A stretch of 52,703 bases of DNA. Origin: Oscillospiraceae bacterium (lineage in GTDB: Bacteria; Bacillota; Clostridia; Oscillospirales; Oscillospiraceae). A program made the position numbers and the translations under genes. The stretch is from contig JAFTYM010000047.1 in assembly GCA_017461585.1 (NCBI GenBank), positions 1 to 52,703 of the forward strand. Reading direction: 5' to 3'. Of this stretch, positions 7,151 through 14,921 are shown one piece after another (the first letter of the stretch is position 1; the number at the start of each line of letters is the position of its first letter). Under the pieces are notes generated by a model that worked only from the letters and a program-made list of their open reading frames with translations, had not been told where the DNA came from and ran no database searches.

Positions 7151-8260
7151 TTAATAATACATGAACAGATCACACTTTATCATGCCGTTGTAGAGTTTGC
7201 GCTTTTTGACGGCATTTTTGCCGAATGTGCGCTCAAATTCTGTGTGAGAGGACAGCAGGTACATCTTCCAGTTGTCCAGCTTTTTCACAGCGCGTCCAAA
7301 CTTGCGGTAGATTTCCTCTGCCTCGCTTCTCTCCATAACACGCTCACCGTAAGGGGGATTGGAAATAATAATGCCGCCCGGTGTCTCTCGGCAGAAATCT
7401 GCAGCCTCGGCAACCTCAAACTTGATTATCTTATCAACGCCTGCGCGCTTTGCATTAATCTTGGAAATCTCGATGCACTGGGGATCAATATCGCCGCCCC
7501 AGATCTCGTAAGTTCCCTTGTATTCCTTGTCGATAGCCTCGTCACGGGCATCAAGCCATACCTGTTTGGGTACCCACAGCCAGCGCTGAGAGTCGTATCC
7601 GCGGTTAAGTCCGGGTGCGCGGTTTATGGCGGCAAGTGCTGCCTCAATGGGAATAGTGCCGGAACCGCAGAAGGGGTCACACACAAGCTCACGTCCTCTG
7701 TAACGGGCAAGCTTTACCATGGCAGCAGCAAGTGTCTCACGAAGAGGAGCGGCGTTGCCAACAGGGCGATAGCCGCGCTTGTGAAGTCCTGCGCCCGAGG
7801 AGTCGAGATATAATGTTGCCTCATCGTGCATGATTGCAAACTGGACCTGATATTTTGCACCGCTCTCTTTAAGCCACTCTGTTCTGTATTTAGGCTTAAG
7901 GCGCTCAACAATTGCCTTTTTAACTATCTTCTGACAGTCGGGAATTGAAAACAGCGCAGAGTTCAGGCTGTGTCCCTTAACGGGGAATGCGCCGTCAATT
8001 GGTATATACTTCTCCCATGGCATATTGCGCACACCCTCAAACAGCATGTCGAAGGTCTTTGCAGGTGTTCTGCCCACAACCACAAGAACACGCTCACCTG
8101 TGCGCAGGTTGATGTTCGCCTTTACAAGATCTTCAATTCCGCCTGTGAACAGGACACGTCCGTTTTCAGCGCGAACATCCTTCATGTCAAGTCTGCGCAG
8201 CTCATCTGCTGCCAGTCCCTCAAGCCCAAACAGGCAGGGAACGCACATTTCAAATGTCAT
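7151..8260 (-). CDS. THUMP-domain class I SAM-dependent RNA methyltransferase (RlmL/YpsC type)
   Basis: The 369-residue protein has an N-terminal ferredoxin-like/THUMP region (about 1-155) and a Rossmann methyltransferase domain. Motif I is DPFCGSGT (195-202), the acidic loop is GGDIDP (255-260), and the catalytic motif is NPPYGER (301-307). The NPPY motif and THUMP arrangement are those of the 23S rRNA guanine-N2 methyltransferase family (RlmL N-terminal half, YpsC). The exact rRNA position is inferred from family only. The smr gene ends 9 bp upstream, so the two are co-transcribed. The gene converges on nothing; groESL follows on the same strand with its own promoter. Confidence 0.9.
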   Translation of the reverse strand: MTFEMCVPCLFGLEGLAADELRRLDMKDVRAENGRVLFTGGIEDLVKANINLRTGERVLVVVGRTPAKTFDMLFEGVRNMPWEKYIPIDGAFPVKGHSLNSALFSIPDCQKIVKKAIVERLKPKYRTEWLKESGAKYQVQFAIMHDEATLYLDSSGAGLHKRGYRPVGNAAPLRETLAAAMVKLARYRGRELVCDPFCGSGTIPIEAALAAINRAPGLNRGYDSQRWLWVPKQVWLDARDEAIDKEYKGTYEIWGGDIDPQCIEISKINAKRAGVDKIIKFEVAEAADFCRETPGGIIISNPPYGERVMERSEAEEIYRKFGRAVKKLDNWKMYLLSSHTEFERTFGKNAVKKRKLYNGMIKCDLFMYY

Positions 8261-8269
8261 ATTTTTCTC

Positions 8270-8602
8270 CTATAATATAATGATAGTAATTCCGTTATTA
8301 TGTCTGTCCAAATCATCGTCTTTCCGAAGGTCTGCGCAAGCCTTAAAAGCCTGTCTGGTGGCTTCGTTGAAGATGGAAAAATCCTCACCGAAGATAACAT
8401 TTTCTGAAAACTCAGCGGCCTTTCTCCGCACGGCTGTGCGTATTTTGCCGCCTTTGCCTGTTGAGCCGTAACCGTGGATTATTTTCACAGCACCCGCTCC
8501 CAGTTTTCTGCCTGCTGTAACCGCAGCGCAGAGTCTGTCTTCAGCCTCCGAAACCGAGGGCATATCGGATTTTATATTGACTTCTTTTAAAAATCCCGAC
8601 AT
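8270..8602 (-). CDS. Smr domain protein
   Basis: The 110-residue protein is almost entirely one Smr domain. The motif VKIIHGYGSTGKGGKIRTAV (about 39-58) matches the HGxGxGxLR signature, with a DIK-like NIKSDMPS near the N-terminus and FxxA helices after. Stand-alone Smr proteins are associated with nucleic acid nicking or ribosome quality control, by analogy to the MutS2 C-terminus; substrate is unknown here. It heads the pair with the RNA methyltransferase gene and has a good promoter just upstream. Shine-Dalgarno is AGAGG. Confidence 0.85.
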   Translation of the reverse strand: MSGFLKEVNIKSDMPSVSEAEDRLCAAVTAGRKLGAGAVKIIHGYGSTGKGGKIRTAVRRKAAEFSENVIFGEDFSIFNEATRQAFKACADLRKDDDLDRHNNGITIIIL

Positions 8603-8634
8603 TTTTTGACCTCTTTTGACGTGTTGACAAACTT

Positions 8635-8663
8635 ATTATAATCGTGTATTTTTATTTATGCAA
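8635..8663 (-). promoter_or_regulatory. Sigma-A promoter of the smr-methyltransferase operon
   Basis: TTGCAT (8663-8658), 17-bp spacer, perfect TATAAT (8640-8635), about 33 bp before the smr ATG. Confidence 0.7.
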
Positions 8664-8695
8664 TTTAAATTTCAAAACAACCGAAATTTATATCT

Positions 8696-8727
8696 GCAGC
8701 GGTATCGAAGTGGGGACGTTTGCGAGC
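8696..8727 (+). pseudogene. Partial tRNA-Ser copy
   Basis: The 18 nt GCAGCGGTATCGAAGTGG are identical to the first 18 nt of the intact tRNA-Ser at 8888. After a 5-nt gap comes TTTGCGAGC, identical to its variable-arm region. The D-loop distal half, anticodon arm and T arm are missing. ATAACGGGGC, also part of the tRNA, recurs at 8820-8829. This looks like the debris of a tandem duplication or an integration/excision event at the tRNA gene. Confidence 0.6.
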
Positions 8728-8887
8728 GCTGCCGGGGCAGATGAAGCGAGCAAAAAGGAGTGGCAGCGGTCGAAATTTTTGCACGAATGTTCTGAAAAAT
8801 TTCGGGCACCGCAACAGGACATAACGGGGCGCCCCGTTCGGTATAATTAAATAAGGCGTTAATACTCTGCTTGAGTATAACATATAT

Positions 8888-8976
8888 GCAGCGGTATCGA
8901 AGTGGTCATAACGGGGCTGACTCGAAATCAGTTTGCGAGCAATCGCACGTGGGTTCGAATCCCACCCGCTGCGCCA
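8888..8976 (+). tRNA. tRNA-Ser (anticodon CGA)
   Basis: The acceptor stem GCAGCGG/CCGCTGC is perfect, with discriminator G and encoded CCA. The anticodon stem CTGA/TCAG encloses loop CTCGAAA, so the anticodon is CGA, reading UCG codons. A long variable arm (class II tRNA, as expected for serine) precedes the T arm GTGGG TTCGAAT CCCAC. A strong bidirectional terminator follows at once. Confidence 0.97.
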
Positions 8977-9014
8977 AAAAAACGGCATTCTTCCAAGGAA
9001 GAATGCCGTTTTTT
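8977..9014. terminator. Bidirectional terminator between tRNA-Ser and the C26 peptidase gene
   Basis: A 14-bp perfect stem (AACGGCATTCTTCC and complement), 2-nt loop, with a T run on both strands. It ends the tRNA transcript rightward and the peptidase gene leftward. Confidence 0.9.
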
Positions 9015-9019
9015 ACTTA

Positions 9020-9676
9020 TTATTTCTTTACTGTTACCTCTTCACTGAGTTCGCACACCCCCACAAACCACTCGATGAGCTTTGCACCGCAGTCGTATCG
9101 CTCCGGGTGCCACTGGACACCGACGATATTGAGGGTTTTATGCTCTATGGCTTCGACAGTTCCGTCAGGTGCTGCGGCTGTGACAACAAACGCATCGGCA
9201 ATATCTTTTACTGCCTGATGGTGTGAGCTTGTGACCTCTGTTTCCTCGCCGTAAAGCGTATGAATAATACTGCCGCTTTCAATTTTCACAGTATGGAATT
9301 TATCAACTCCGTTTTCGGGAGTATGAACCGCACACTTTTCATTCAGATGCTGAATCATAGTTCCGCCAAAAATTACATTAAGCGCCTGCATTCCGCGGCA
9401 TATACCCAAAATCGGCTTTCCCGCTTTTATAAAAGCATCAACCGCCAAGGGGTCGGAAGCTTCGCGCGCTTTATCCATGCCGACACTCAAGCCCTCGTTT
9501 ACTTCTCCGTACAGTTCTGGCGAAATGTCCTCTCCGCCTGCCAAAAGAAGTCCGTCGTAGCCTTCAAATTCCGTTGGCGAGTGTATTGCAACAGGCTCGC
9601 CGCCTGCCTTTTCTACGGCGCGGATATAGTTTTCTGCATGTCCTACCGAAGGTGATATTAAAATGCGTGGTTTCAT
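9020..9676 (-). CDS. Gamma-glutamyl-gamma-aminobutyrate hydrolase family peptidase (C26)
   Basis: The 218-residue protein is a class I glutamine amidotransferase-like hydrolase of the PuuD/peptidase C26 type. The nucleophile is C93 in GICRGMQALN, and the His-Glu pair is H190/E192 in QWHPE. The oxyanion segment LLLAGGEDISPELYGE (about 43-58) is typical of the group. Related enzymes hydrolyse gamma-glutamyl amide bonds; the substrate here is not evident. ATG 9676 was chosen because AAGGGAG lies 8 nt upstream. It is transcribed divergently from the membrane protein gene at 9809, and the two promoters overlap. Confidence 0.85.
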   Translation of the reverse strand: MKPRILISPSVGHAENYIRAVEKAGGEPVAIHSPTEFEGYDGLLLAGGEDISPELYGEVNEGLSVGMDKAREASDPLAVDAFIKAGKPILGICRGMQALNVIFGGTMIQHLNEKCAVHTPENGVDKFHTVKIESGSIIHTLYGEETEVTSSHHQAVKDIADAFVVTAAAPDGTVEAIEHKTLNIVGVQWHPERYDCGAKLIEWFVGVCELSEEVTVKK

Positions 9677-9689
9677 TCTCCTTACTCCC

Positions 9690-9745
9690 TTGCCAAATTT
9701 GTCAAATAATGCTATAAATATAGCAGATAAAATGCATAAGCGCAA
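9690..9745. promoter_or_regulatory. Overlapping divergent promoters with palindrome
   Basis: Rightward: TTGCCA (9690-9695), 17 bp, TATAAA (9713-9718). Leftward: TTGCGC (9745-9740), 17 bp, TATATT (9722-9717). The two -10 boxes overlap inside the near-palindrome TGCTATAAATATAGCA (9710-9725). One bound regulator or polymerase would therefore exclude the other. Confidence 0.65.
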
Positions 9746-9751
9746 ATTTTC

Positions 9752-9798
9752 CAGCTTTTCGTGTTTCTATATCAAACACGAAAGGCTGCTTGTTTTTC
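9752..9798 (+). terminator. Terminator-like hairpin in the leader of the 9809 gene
   Basis: CAGC plus TTTCGTGTTT (9752-9766) pairs with AAACACGAAA plus GCTG (to 9788), followed by CTTGTTTTT. It lies between the rightward promoter and the GGGAGG ribosome binding site (9799-9804), where it could attenuate the gene. Confidence 0.5.
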
Positions 9799-9808
9799 GG
9801 GAGGCACT

Positions 9809-10534
9809 ATGAAAAAGATAAATAAATCAAACGAGCTTCTGTGGTTATTCGGCATAATTTTTGTTGCCCTCGGCGTTTCCATATGCAGCAAGGCAAATCT
9901 CGGAGTTTCCATGATCGCCGCCCCTGCTTTTGTTATCTCCGAGGCTCTTATGCCTCTCTGGAGCGCACTTAACGTAGGCGTTACGGAATACATATTTCAG
10001 GGAGTTCTGCTTGTACTGCTGTGCATAATCGTCCGCAGATTTAACTGGCGCTATCTCCTCGCCTTTGCGGTTGCCGTTATTTACGGCTACGTATTAAACC
10101 TGTTTCTGTGGATAATGGGCAGCGTTGAATTTAACACAGTTGCAATGCGCTGGGTAATGCTCATCGTTGGCGATATCATTACAGCTCTCGGCGTTGCATG
10201 CTTTTTCAGAACATACATGCCTTTGCAGGTTTACGAGCTTTTTGTTGCAGAGCTGGTGGAGCGCTTTAACCTGAACATCAGCAAAACCAAATGGATCTTC
10301 GACCTGACTCTGCTGGTTATTTCCATCGTGCTGGCGGTAACTCTCTTCGGAGATTTCAAGACCTTTGACTGGTCCACAATAGGCTACTCCTCTTTCCACA
10401 GCATCGGTCTCGGAACGTTGGTAACTACCGCAATAAATTCCCCCATCATCAGCCTTATGGGCAAGCTGGTGGACCGCATTTTTGACCCCACTCCCCGCTT
10501 TGCAAAACTTGAGCAGCTTTTAAAGCGCAATTAG
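9809..10534 (+). CDS. YczE/YitT-like multipass membrane protein (DUF6198 type)
   Basis: The 241-residue protein has about five to six transmembrane helices and opens with a cytoplasmic MKKINKSNE segment. It carries a glycine-rich GVSICSKANLGVSMIAAPAF stretch after helix 1, a pattern seen in YczE/DUF6198-type membrane proteins. Function is unknown. The start ATG 9809 has GGGAGG 4 nt upstream. Its leader carries a terminator-like hairpin. It is followed 18 bp later by another membrane protein gene, probably in the same transcript. Confidence 0.7.
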   Translation: MKKINKSNELLWLFGIIFVALGVSICSKANLGVSMIAAPAFVISEALMPLWSALNVGVTEYIFQGVLLVLLCIIVRRFNWRYLLAFAVAVIYGYVLNLFLWIMGSVEFNTVAMRWVMLIVGDIITALGVACFFRTYMPLQVYELFVAELVERFNLNISKTKWIFDLTLLVISIVLAVTLFGDFKTFDWSTIGYSSFHSIGLGTLVTTAINSPIISLMGKLVDRIFDPTPRFAKLEQLLKRN

Positions 10535-10552
10535 TAAGGAGGTTGTGTTATT

Positions 10553-11407
10553 TTGGATACATTCTTAATAAAACTAAAAGAATTTTGGATTTTCATCTCC
10601 ACTCCGCCCTTTGTACCCCTGTTCGTATTTGCGTTGATTTTATTCGCCTTGAGCATAGTCGGCAGGCTTTTAAGCGGCTTTCGTCCCAAACAATCACTTA
10701 CACACACGGCGACCGTCTGCTTCAGCATTATTTTCGTATACGTTGTAAGTATTGTCGCATTCGGTGAGGATGCACATCTTCAGCTGTTTGCAGCCGCGCT
10801 GCCATTTATGAACAACATTGTTGACGGAACATCTTTGGCACTTCTGCTCCAGACAGATTTCCTCACTTTTCTGGCTGAGATGACACAGGTATTTTTCCTC
10901 GGTTTGACAATATCCCTTATAAAGCTCATTGGAAACAAGATCATATCCCCCTTCAGCTTCGGCCTGCTGAAAAAGTTTTTGGACTTCTTCAAATGGTACA
11001 TTGTTGAGTGCATCATAGTTTTCGCTGCCATGCTGATAAACGTGGGTATAGACAAGGCTCTCGAAGCGCTTATGGGCTCTGCTTTTGCAAAGTGGCTTCC
11101 TGTGGTCATATTCGTAGTTCTCGCTGTGTTCCTGCTGCTTCTGCTTCTGAAGGGTATTTTCAAAACCGCCGCATTTTTCGCCTCCCCCTTCATCGGCGCA
11201 CTCTCGTCATTCTTCCTGGAGAACACCATAGGCAAGACCATAAAAAGTGCATTTTTCACGACTATACTCATAACAGCAGCGCTTGTAATAATGTCCTATT
11301 TCGGCTGGCTTTGGCCTTTGATGACATACCTTTATCCGACTTTGATATTCGGTACGGCAATAATGCTTATTATTATCATCGCCTATGTAACCTGGATATT
11401 CTATTAG
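10553..11407 (+). CDS. Multipass membrane protein of unknown function
   Basis: The 284-residue product begins at TTG 10553, with AAGGAGG 10 nt upstream. About seven to eight hydrophobic helices span it, including the runs FVPLFVFALILFALSIV and LPVVIFVVLAVFLLLLLLKG and a very hydrophobic C-terminus (LIIIIAYVTWIFY). There are no recognisable catalytic or transport motifs. It lies 18 bp after the YczE-like gene and ends at a good terminator, so the two form a small membrane-protein operon. Confidence 0.7.
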   Translation: MDTFLIKLKEFWIFISTPPFVPLFVFALILFALSIVGRLLSGFRPKQSLTHTATVCFSIIFVYVVSIVAFGEDAHLQLFAAALPFMNNIVDGTSLALLLQTDFLTFLAEMTQVFFLGLTISLIKLIGNKIISPFSFGLLKKFLDFFKWYIVECIIVFAAMLINVGIDKALEALMGSAFAKWLPVVIFVVLAVFLLLLLLKGIFKTAAFFASPFIGALSSFFLENTIGKTIKSAFFTTILITAALVIMSYFGWLWPLMTYLYPTLIFGTAIMLIIIIAYVTWIFY

Positions 11408-11417
11408 CTTATTTATC

Positions 11418-11452
11418 GCCGCAATTTCCGTTTGGAAATTGCGGCATTCTTC
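11418..11452 (+). terminator. Terminator after the two membrane protein genes
   Basis: A 12-bp perfect stem GCCGCAATTTCC/GGAAATTGCGGC with a GTTT loop, followed by ATTCTTCTTT. Confidence 0.8.
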
Positions 11453-11486
11453 TTTAAATTTCAACAAAACTTGAGCATTTAAAATA

Positions 11487-11515
11487 TTGAAAACTTTCCT
11501 CTGCCGCACTATAAT
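11487..11515 (+). promoter_or_regulatory. Sigma-A promoter of the acyltransferase-PAP2-HD operon
   Basis: TTGAAA (11487-11492), 17-bp spacer, perfect TATAAT (11510-11515). The predicted start (about 11522) is only about 6 nt from the ATG at 11528. Confidence 0.75.
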
Positions 11516-11527
11516 GGTAGACATTGG

Positions 11528-12298
11528 ATGGTGAACACCTTGGACGACAAAAAAACAACCTTAACATACAGAATACTCAGATGGTTTGTGTATCTGTTTT
11601 ACCACAAAACCAAAGTTGCGGGCACAGATAATCTGCCTGACGAGCCATGTATTGTAGTGGGAAATCACTCTCAGATGAACGGACCTCTTGTTGGCGAGCT
11701 GCATTTTCCCGGAAAGCACTATATCTGGTGCGACGGACATATGATGCATTTAAAAGAAGTTCCCGCTTATGCTTTTGAGGACTTTTGGTCACGCAAACCA
11801 AAGTGGACGCATCCGTTTTACAAGGTGCTGTCCTATATAATCGCTCCTATTGCTGTCTGTGTTTTCAATAATGCACATACCATCGGTGTTTACCGCGACC
11901 AGCGCATAATACACACATTTAAAAACACCATTTCAAAACTTAACGAAGGCAACAATATCATCATCTTTCCCGAGCATTATGTGGACAGAAATCACATCAT
12001 CTGCAATTTTCAGGACAGATTTATAGACATCGCAAAGATGTATTACCGCAAGACGAAAAAAGAACTGTCCTTCGTCCCCATGTACATTGCCCCGTATTTA
12101 AAAACATCATATCTCGGAAAGCCTATACGTTTTAACGCGGAAGCTCCCTTGGAAGAAGAGCGCAGACGTATATGTGAATACCTGATGGACGAGATAACAG
12201 AAATCGCATGCAGCCTTCCCGAGCACACAGTAGTTCCCTACAGAAACCTGCCCCGCAGAATGTATAACACCAATAAAATCGAGGTATCTGAAAAATGA
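11528..12298 (+). CDS. PlsC-like glycerophospholipid acyltransferase family protein
   Basis: The 256-residue protein shows the acyltransferase block order of the LPLAT/PlsC family: GNHSQMNGP (45-53) in place of block I and IIIFPEH (144-150) for the FPEG-like block. The usual HX4D catalytic motif is altered: the histidine (H47) is present but the aspartate position is glycine. It may have a different acyl-transfer activity or substrate. The ATG has no Shine-Dalgarno sequence and lies only about 6 nt after the predicted transcription start. TTG 11540 is an alternative start. It overlaps the PAP2 gene by 4 nt, which suggests joint action in membrane lipid metabolism. Confidence 0.75.
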   Translation: MVNTLDDKKTTLTYRILRWFVYLFYHKTKVAGTDNLPDEPCIVVGNHSQMNGPLVGELHFPGKHYIWCDGHMMHLKEVPAYAFEDFWSRKPKWTHPFYKVLSYIIAPIAVCVFNNAHTIGVYRDQRIIHTFKNTISKLNEGNNIIIFPEHYVDRNHIICNFQDRFIDIAKMYYRKTKKELSFVPMYIAPYLKTSYLGKPIRFNAEAPLEEERRRICEYLMDEITEIACSLPEHTVVPYRNLPRRMYNTNKIEVSEK

Positions 12299-12978
12299 AA
12301 AAACCTGTGGTAGATTACCGACAGTTCCGCTTTTCAAAACTGAATGATCCGCAATTTTCACATCTCAAGCTCCTTTTGGGCTGGGTGGGATATTTCGTTC
12401 TGTACTATCTCACGGAAAACTTTATCCCCGTCGAAAACTGTCACCCTGTATGGTGCCCTCTCGACGACCTCATCCCATTTTCTGAGTATTTCCTGATTTT
12501 CTATGTATCCTGGTATGCGCTTATCGTAATTTCTCTGGGATATTTCCTGCTGTACAACATCGACAATTTCAAAGGTCTGCAGACCTTCATTATCGTCACT
12601 CAGGTCGTGGCAATGATAGTCTATATCATCTATCCCACAAGACAGGATCTGCGCCCTACCGAATTTGCAAACGACAATTTCCTCACATCCCTCATGGCGT
12701 TTATCTATTCATTTGATACAAACACAGGCGTATGCCCATCGCTGCACGTGGCGTACTCAATAGGCATCGCATCTGCATGGCTCAAGGAAAAATCCGCAAA
12801 CATTCCGTGGAAAGTTTTTATTGTTATACTGGTAATTCTTATCAGCCTTTCAACAGCATTCGTAAAGCAGCACTCTATCGTCGACGCTTTCGCAGCTATC
12901 CCAGTATGTATTCTGGCGGAGATAATTGCCTACGGAAAGCCCTATTGGAAAAACAAACTGAAGAAACAAAACTCATAA
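12295..12978 (+). CDS. PAP2-family membrane phosphatase
   Basis: The 227-residue protein has about six transmembrane helices. It shows the last two PAP2 motifs: CPSLHVAYS (147-155, the PSGH-type motif with H151) and KQHSIVDAFA (191-200, with H193 and D197). Such proteins dephosphorylate lipid phosphates (phosphatidate, undecaprenyl-PP) or transfer lipid head groups. The motif variants CPSLH/QHSxxD resemble the inositol-phosphorylceramide-synthase-like branch. The start overlaps the acyltransferase stop by 4 nt (ATGA), so the two are translationally coupled. Confidence 0.85.
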   Translation: MKKPVVDYRQFRFSKLNDPQFSHLKLLLGWVGYFVLYYLTENFIPVENCHPVWCPLDDLIPFSEYFLIFYVSWYALIVISLGYFLLYNIDNFKGLQTFIIVTQVVAMIVYIIYPTRQDLRPTEFANDNFLTSLMAFIYSFDTNTGVCPSLHVAYSIGIASAWLKEKSANIPWKVFIVILVILISLSTAFVKQHSIVDAFAAIPVCILAEIIAYGKPYWKNKLKKQNS

Positions 12979-12991
12979 AGGAGTATTTATC

Positions 12992-13555
12992 ATGCTTACA
13001 TTAGACAGAGCAAAAGAGCTTCTCGCTTTAACCACAACGGAAGAACACCTCTTCCTTCACGCCAAAAATGTCATGGCTGCCATGGGCGGCATGGCAAAGC
13101 ACTTCGGCGAGGATGCCGACCATTGGAGGGCTATCGGCTATCTCCATGATTACGACTATGAACAGTACCCCACAGAACACCTTCAGCACACAGAGGAGCC
13201 TTTAAAGGCAGCAGGTGTATCAGACGAGGAGATACGCGTTATTCTCTCCCACGGCTTTGGACATTGCAACGACGTCCAGCCCGTCACAAACGCCGAAAAA
13301 TCTCTCTTCACCGTTGACGAGCTCACAGGCATCATTCAGGCAGCGGCAAGAATGAGACCCATGGGCATTACAGACATGGAGATCTCCAGCTTCATGAAAA
13401 AGTTCAAGGATAAGAAGTTTGCCGCAAAGTGCGACCGCGAGATCATAAAGCAGGGCTGCGAAATGCTTGGCATGGAGGTCAAAGAGGTTGCCTCCATCTG
13501 CATCGAGGCTATGAAGGAATACGCCCTCGAGCTTCAGCTCGGTCCTAAGGAATAG
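12992..13555 (+). CDS. HD-domain phosphohydrolase
   Basis: The 187-residue protein is a small HD-superfamily hydrolase. The metal ligands are recognisable as H23 (EEHLFLHAKNV), the HD pair H52-D53 in IGYLHDYDYE, and the second histidine region HGFGHCND (about 86-93). The substrate is unknown, possibly a nucleotide or phosphoester. The gene starts with ATG after an AAAGGAG site, 13 bp after the PAP2 stop, and ends at a terminator. It closes the three-gene operon. Confidence 0.8.
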   Translation: MLTLDRAKELLALTTTEEHLFLHAKNVMAAMGGMAKHFGEDADHWRAIGYLHDYDYEQYPTEHLQHTEEPLKAAGVSDEEIRVILSHGFGHCNDVQPVTNAEKSLFTVDELTGIIQAAARMRPMGITDMEISSFMKKFKDKKFAAKCDREIIKQGCEMLGMEVKEVASICIEAMKEYALELQLGPKE

Positions 13556-13561
13556 AACATT

Positions 13562-13588
13562 AAAAGCACCTGCAAAGGTGCTTTTTGT
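13562..13588 (+). terminator. Terminator after the HD-domain gene
   Basis: AAAAGCACC/GGTGCTTTT stem with 6-nt loop, then TTGT. A simple short terminator. Confidence 0.7.
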
Positions 13589-13609
13589 CCATATACACAG
13601 GTGATAATT

Positions 13610-14920
13610 ATGAAAAAATCCATAAACACCGTATATCTGATACTCTTCTGTCTTACCGCAAACAGCTATCGTATCATCGAACGAAACGCATACTTTCTGT
13701 TCCTGATAATTCCCCTGTTCATTTTCATAAACCTGTTTGCAGGCACTATGCATCCACCCATAAAAAACAGGCGCGTAAGAGTCTGCTCCCACGGAGCGCT
13801 GCTTTTATCCGTATTTGAGATATCGGTTCTTATTTCAATAATCTACCATATCGTAATTCTGTTCTCTGCAGATTTATCCACCGTTCTGTGGAGTATCCTT
13901 TTCTGCGCTGTCGCCCATCTCATTCTCTTCTGGAACGGTATTATATGCATCTACATAACCGCATCACAACTGGGATTAAAGTACAGAATTTTGGGCATCG
14001 TCTGCGGTATGATACCGATTATTAACATCATCGTTCTGCGAAAGCTTATAAAAATTGCCCGCGAGGAAGCGGAGTTTGAATTTGCCCGCGAAGAGCGCAA
14101 TTCTCTGCGCTACGAAGAAAAACTGTGCGACACCAGATATCCGATTCTGCTGGTACACGGCGTATTTTTCCGCGACTTCAAGTATTTTAACTACTGGGGC
14201 AGAATCCCCGAGGAGCTGGAGCTCTGCGGCGCGGACATCTATTACGGCAACCACCAGTCTGCCGCGTCTGTTGCAGACAGCGCACGAGAGCTGACCTCGC
14301 GCATAAAGGAAATCACAGCAGAAACAGGCTGCGAAAAGGTAAATATCATAGCCCACTCGAAGGGCGGTCTTGATTGCCGATATGCAGTATCCATATTGGA
14401 TGCCGCTCCAATGGTCGCCTCTCTTACCACCATAAACACACCTCACAGAGGCTGCCTTTTTGCAGATTATCTGCTGGATGTCATACCCGAAAAGACTAAG
14501 AACAAAGTCGCAGCAGCATATAACTCAGCGCTTAAAAAGCTGGGTGACCCCAACCCCGATTTTCTGGCAGCGGTAGGAAATCTCACCGCAAGCTTCTGCA
14601 CTGAGCTGGATGCAAAGCTGGGTGTACCCGAAAACATTTTTTGTCAGAGTGTCGGCTCAGTTCAGAATAAAGCCCGCGGCGGTAAATTCCCGCTGAACTT
14701 CACTTACCACCTCGTCAAGTATTTTGACGGTGCAAACGACGGTCTCGTTAGTGTGGATTCTTTTGAATGGGGCGAAAACCACCAGCTTCTCAAGCCCACA
14801 GGCAAGCGCGGTATTTCCCATGGCGACATGATAGATCTAAACCGCGAGAACATCGGCGGCTTTGATGTACGTGAATTTTATGTCGGTCTTGTAAACGACC
14901 TTAAAAAACGAGGACTGTAA
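13610..14920 (+). CDS. Membrane-anchored alpha/beta-hydrolase (lipase-like)
   Basis: The 436-residue protein has an N-terminal membrane domain with four or five helices (about 8-145), then a short charged linker (147-172), then a lipase fold. LLVHGVFFRDF (180-190) supplies the oxyanion HG motif. IIAHSKGGLDCRY (246-258) supplies the nucleophile elbow with S250, and INTPHRG is typical of triacylglycerol lipase-like enzymes. FDGANDGLVS holds the likely acid residue and ISHGDM the histidine. It should act on lipids or esters at the membrane. ATG 13610 was preferred over GTG 13601 because AGGTG lies 6 nt upstream. The M20 peptidase gene follows after 1 bp. Confidence 0.8.
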   Translation: MKKSINTVYLILFCLTANSYRIIERNAYFLFLIIPLFIFINLFAGTMHPPIKNRRVRVCSHGALLLSVFEISVLISIIYHIVILFSADLSTVLWSILFCAVAHLILFWNGIICIYITASQLGLKYRILGIVCGMIPIINIIVLRKLIKIAREEAEFEFAREERNSLRYEEKLCDTRYPILLVHGVFFRDFKYFNYWGRIPEELELCGADIYYGNHQSAASVADSARELTSRIKEITAETGCEKVNIIAHSKGGLDCRYAVSILDAAPMVASLTTINTPHRGCLFADYLLDVIPEKTKNKVAAAYNSALKKLGDPNPDFLAAVGNLTASFCTELDAKLGVPENIFCQSVGSVQNKARGGKFPLNFTYHLVKYFDGANDGLVSVDSFEWGENHQLLKPTGKRGISHGDMIDLNRENIGGFDVREFYVGLVNDLKKRGL

Positions 14921-14921
14921 A

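Noticed and set aside
8665-8988. A 107-codon minus-strand frame across the tRNA-Ser region
   Set aside because: It translates the tRNA gene in reverse (RSGWDSNPRA), a well-known annotation artefact.
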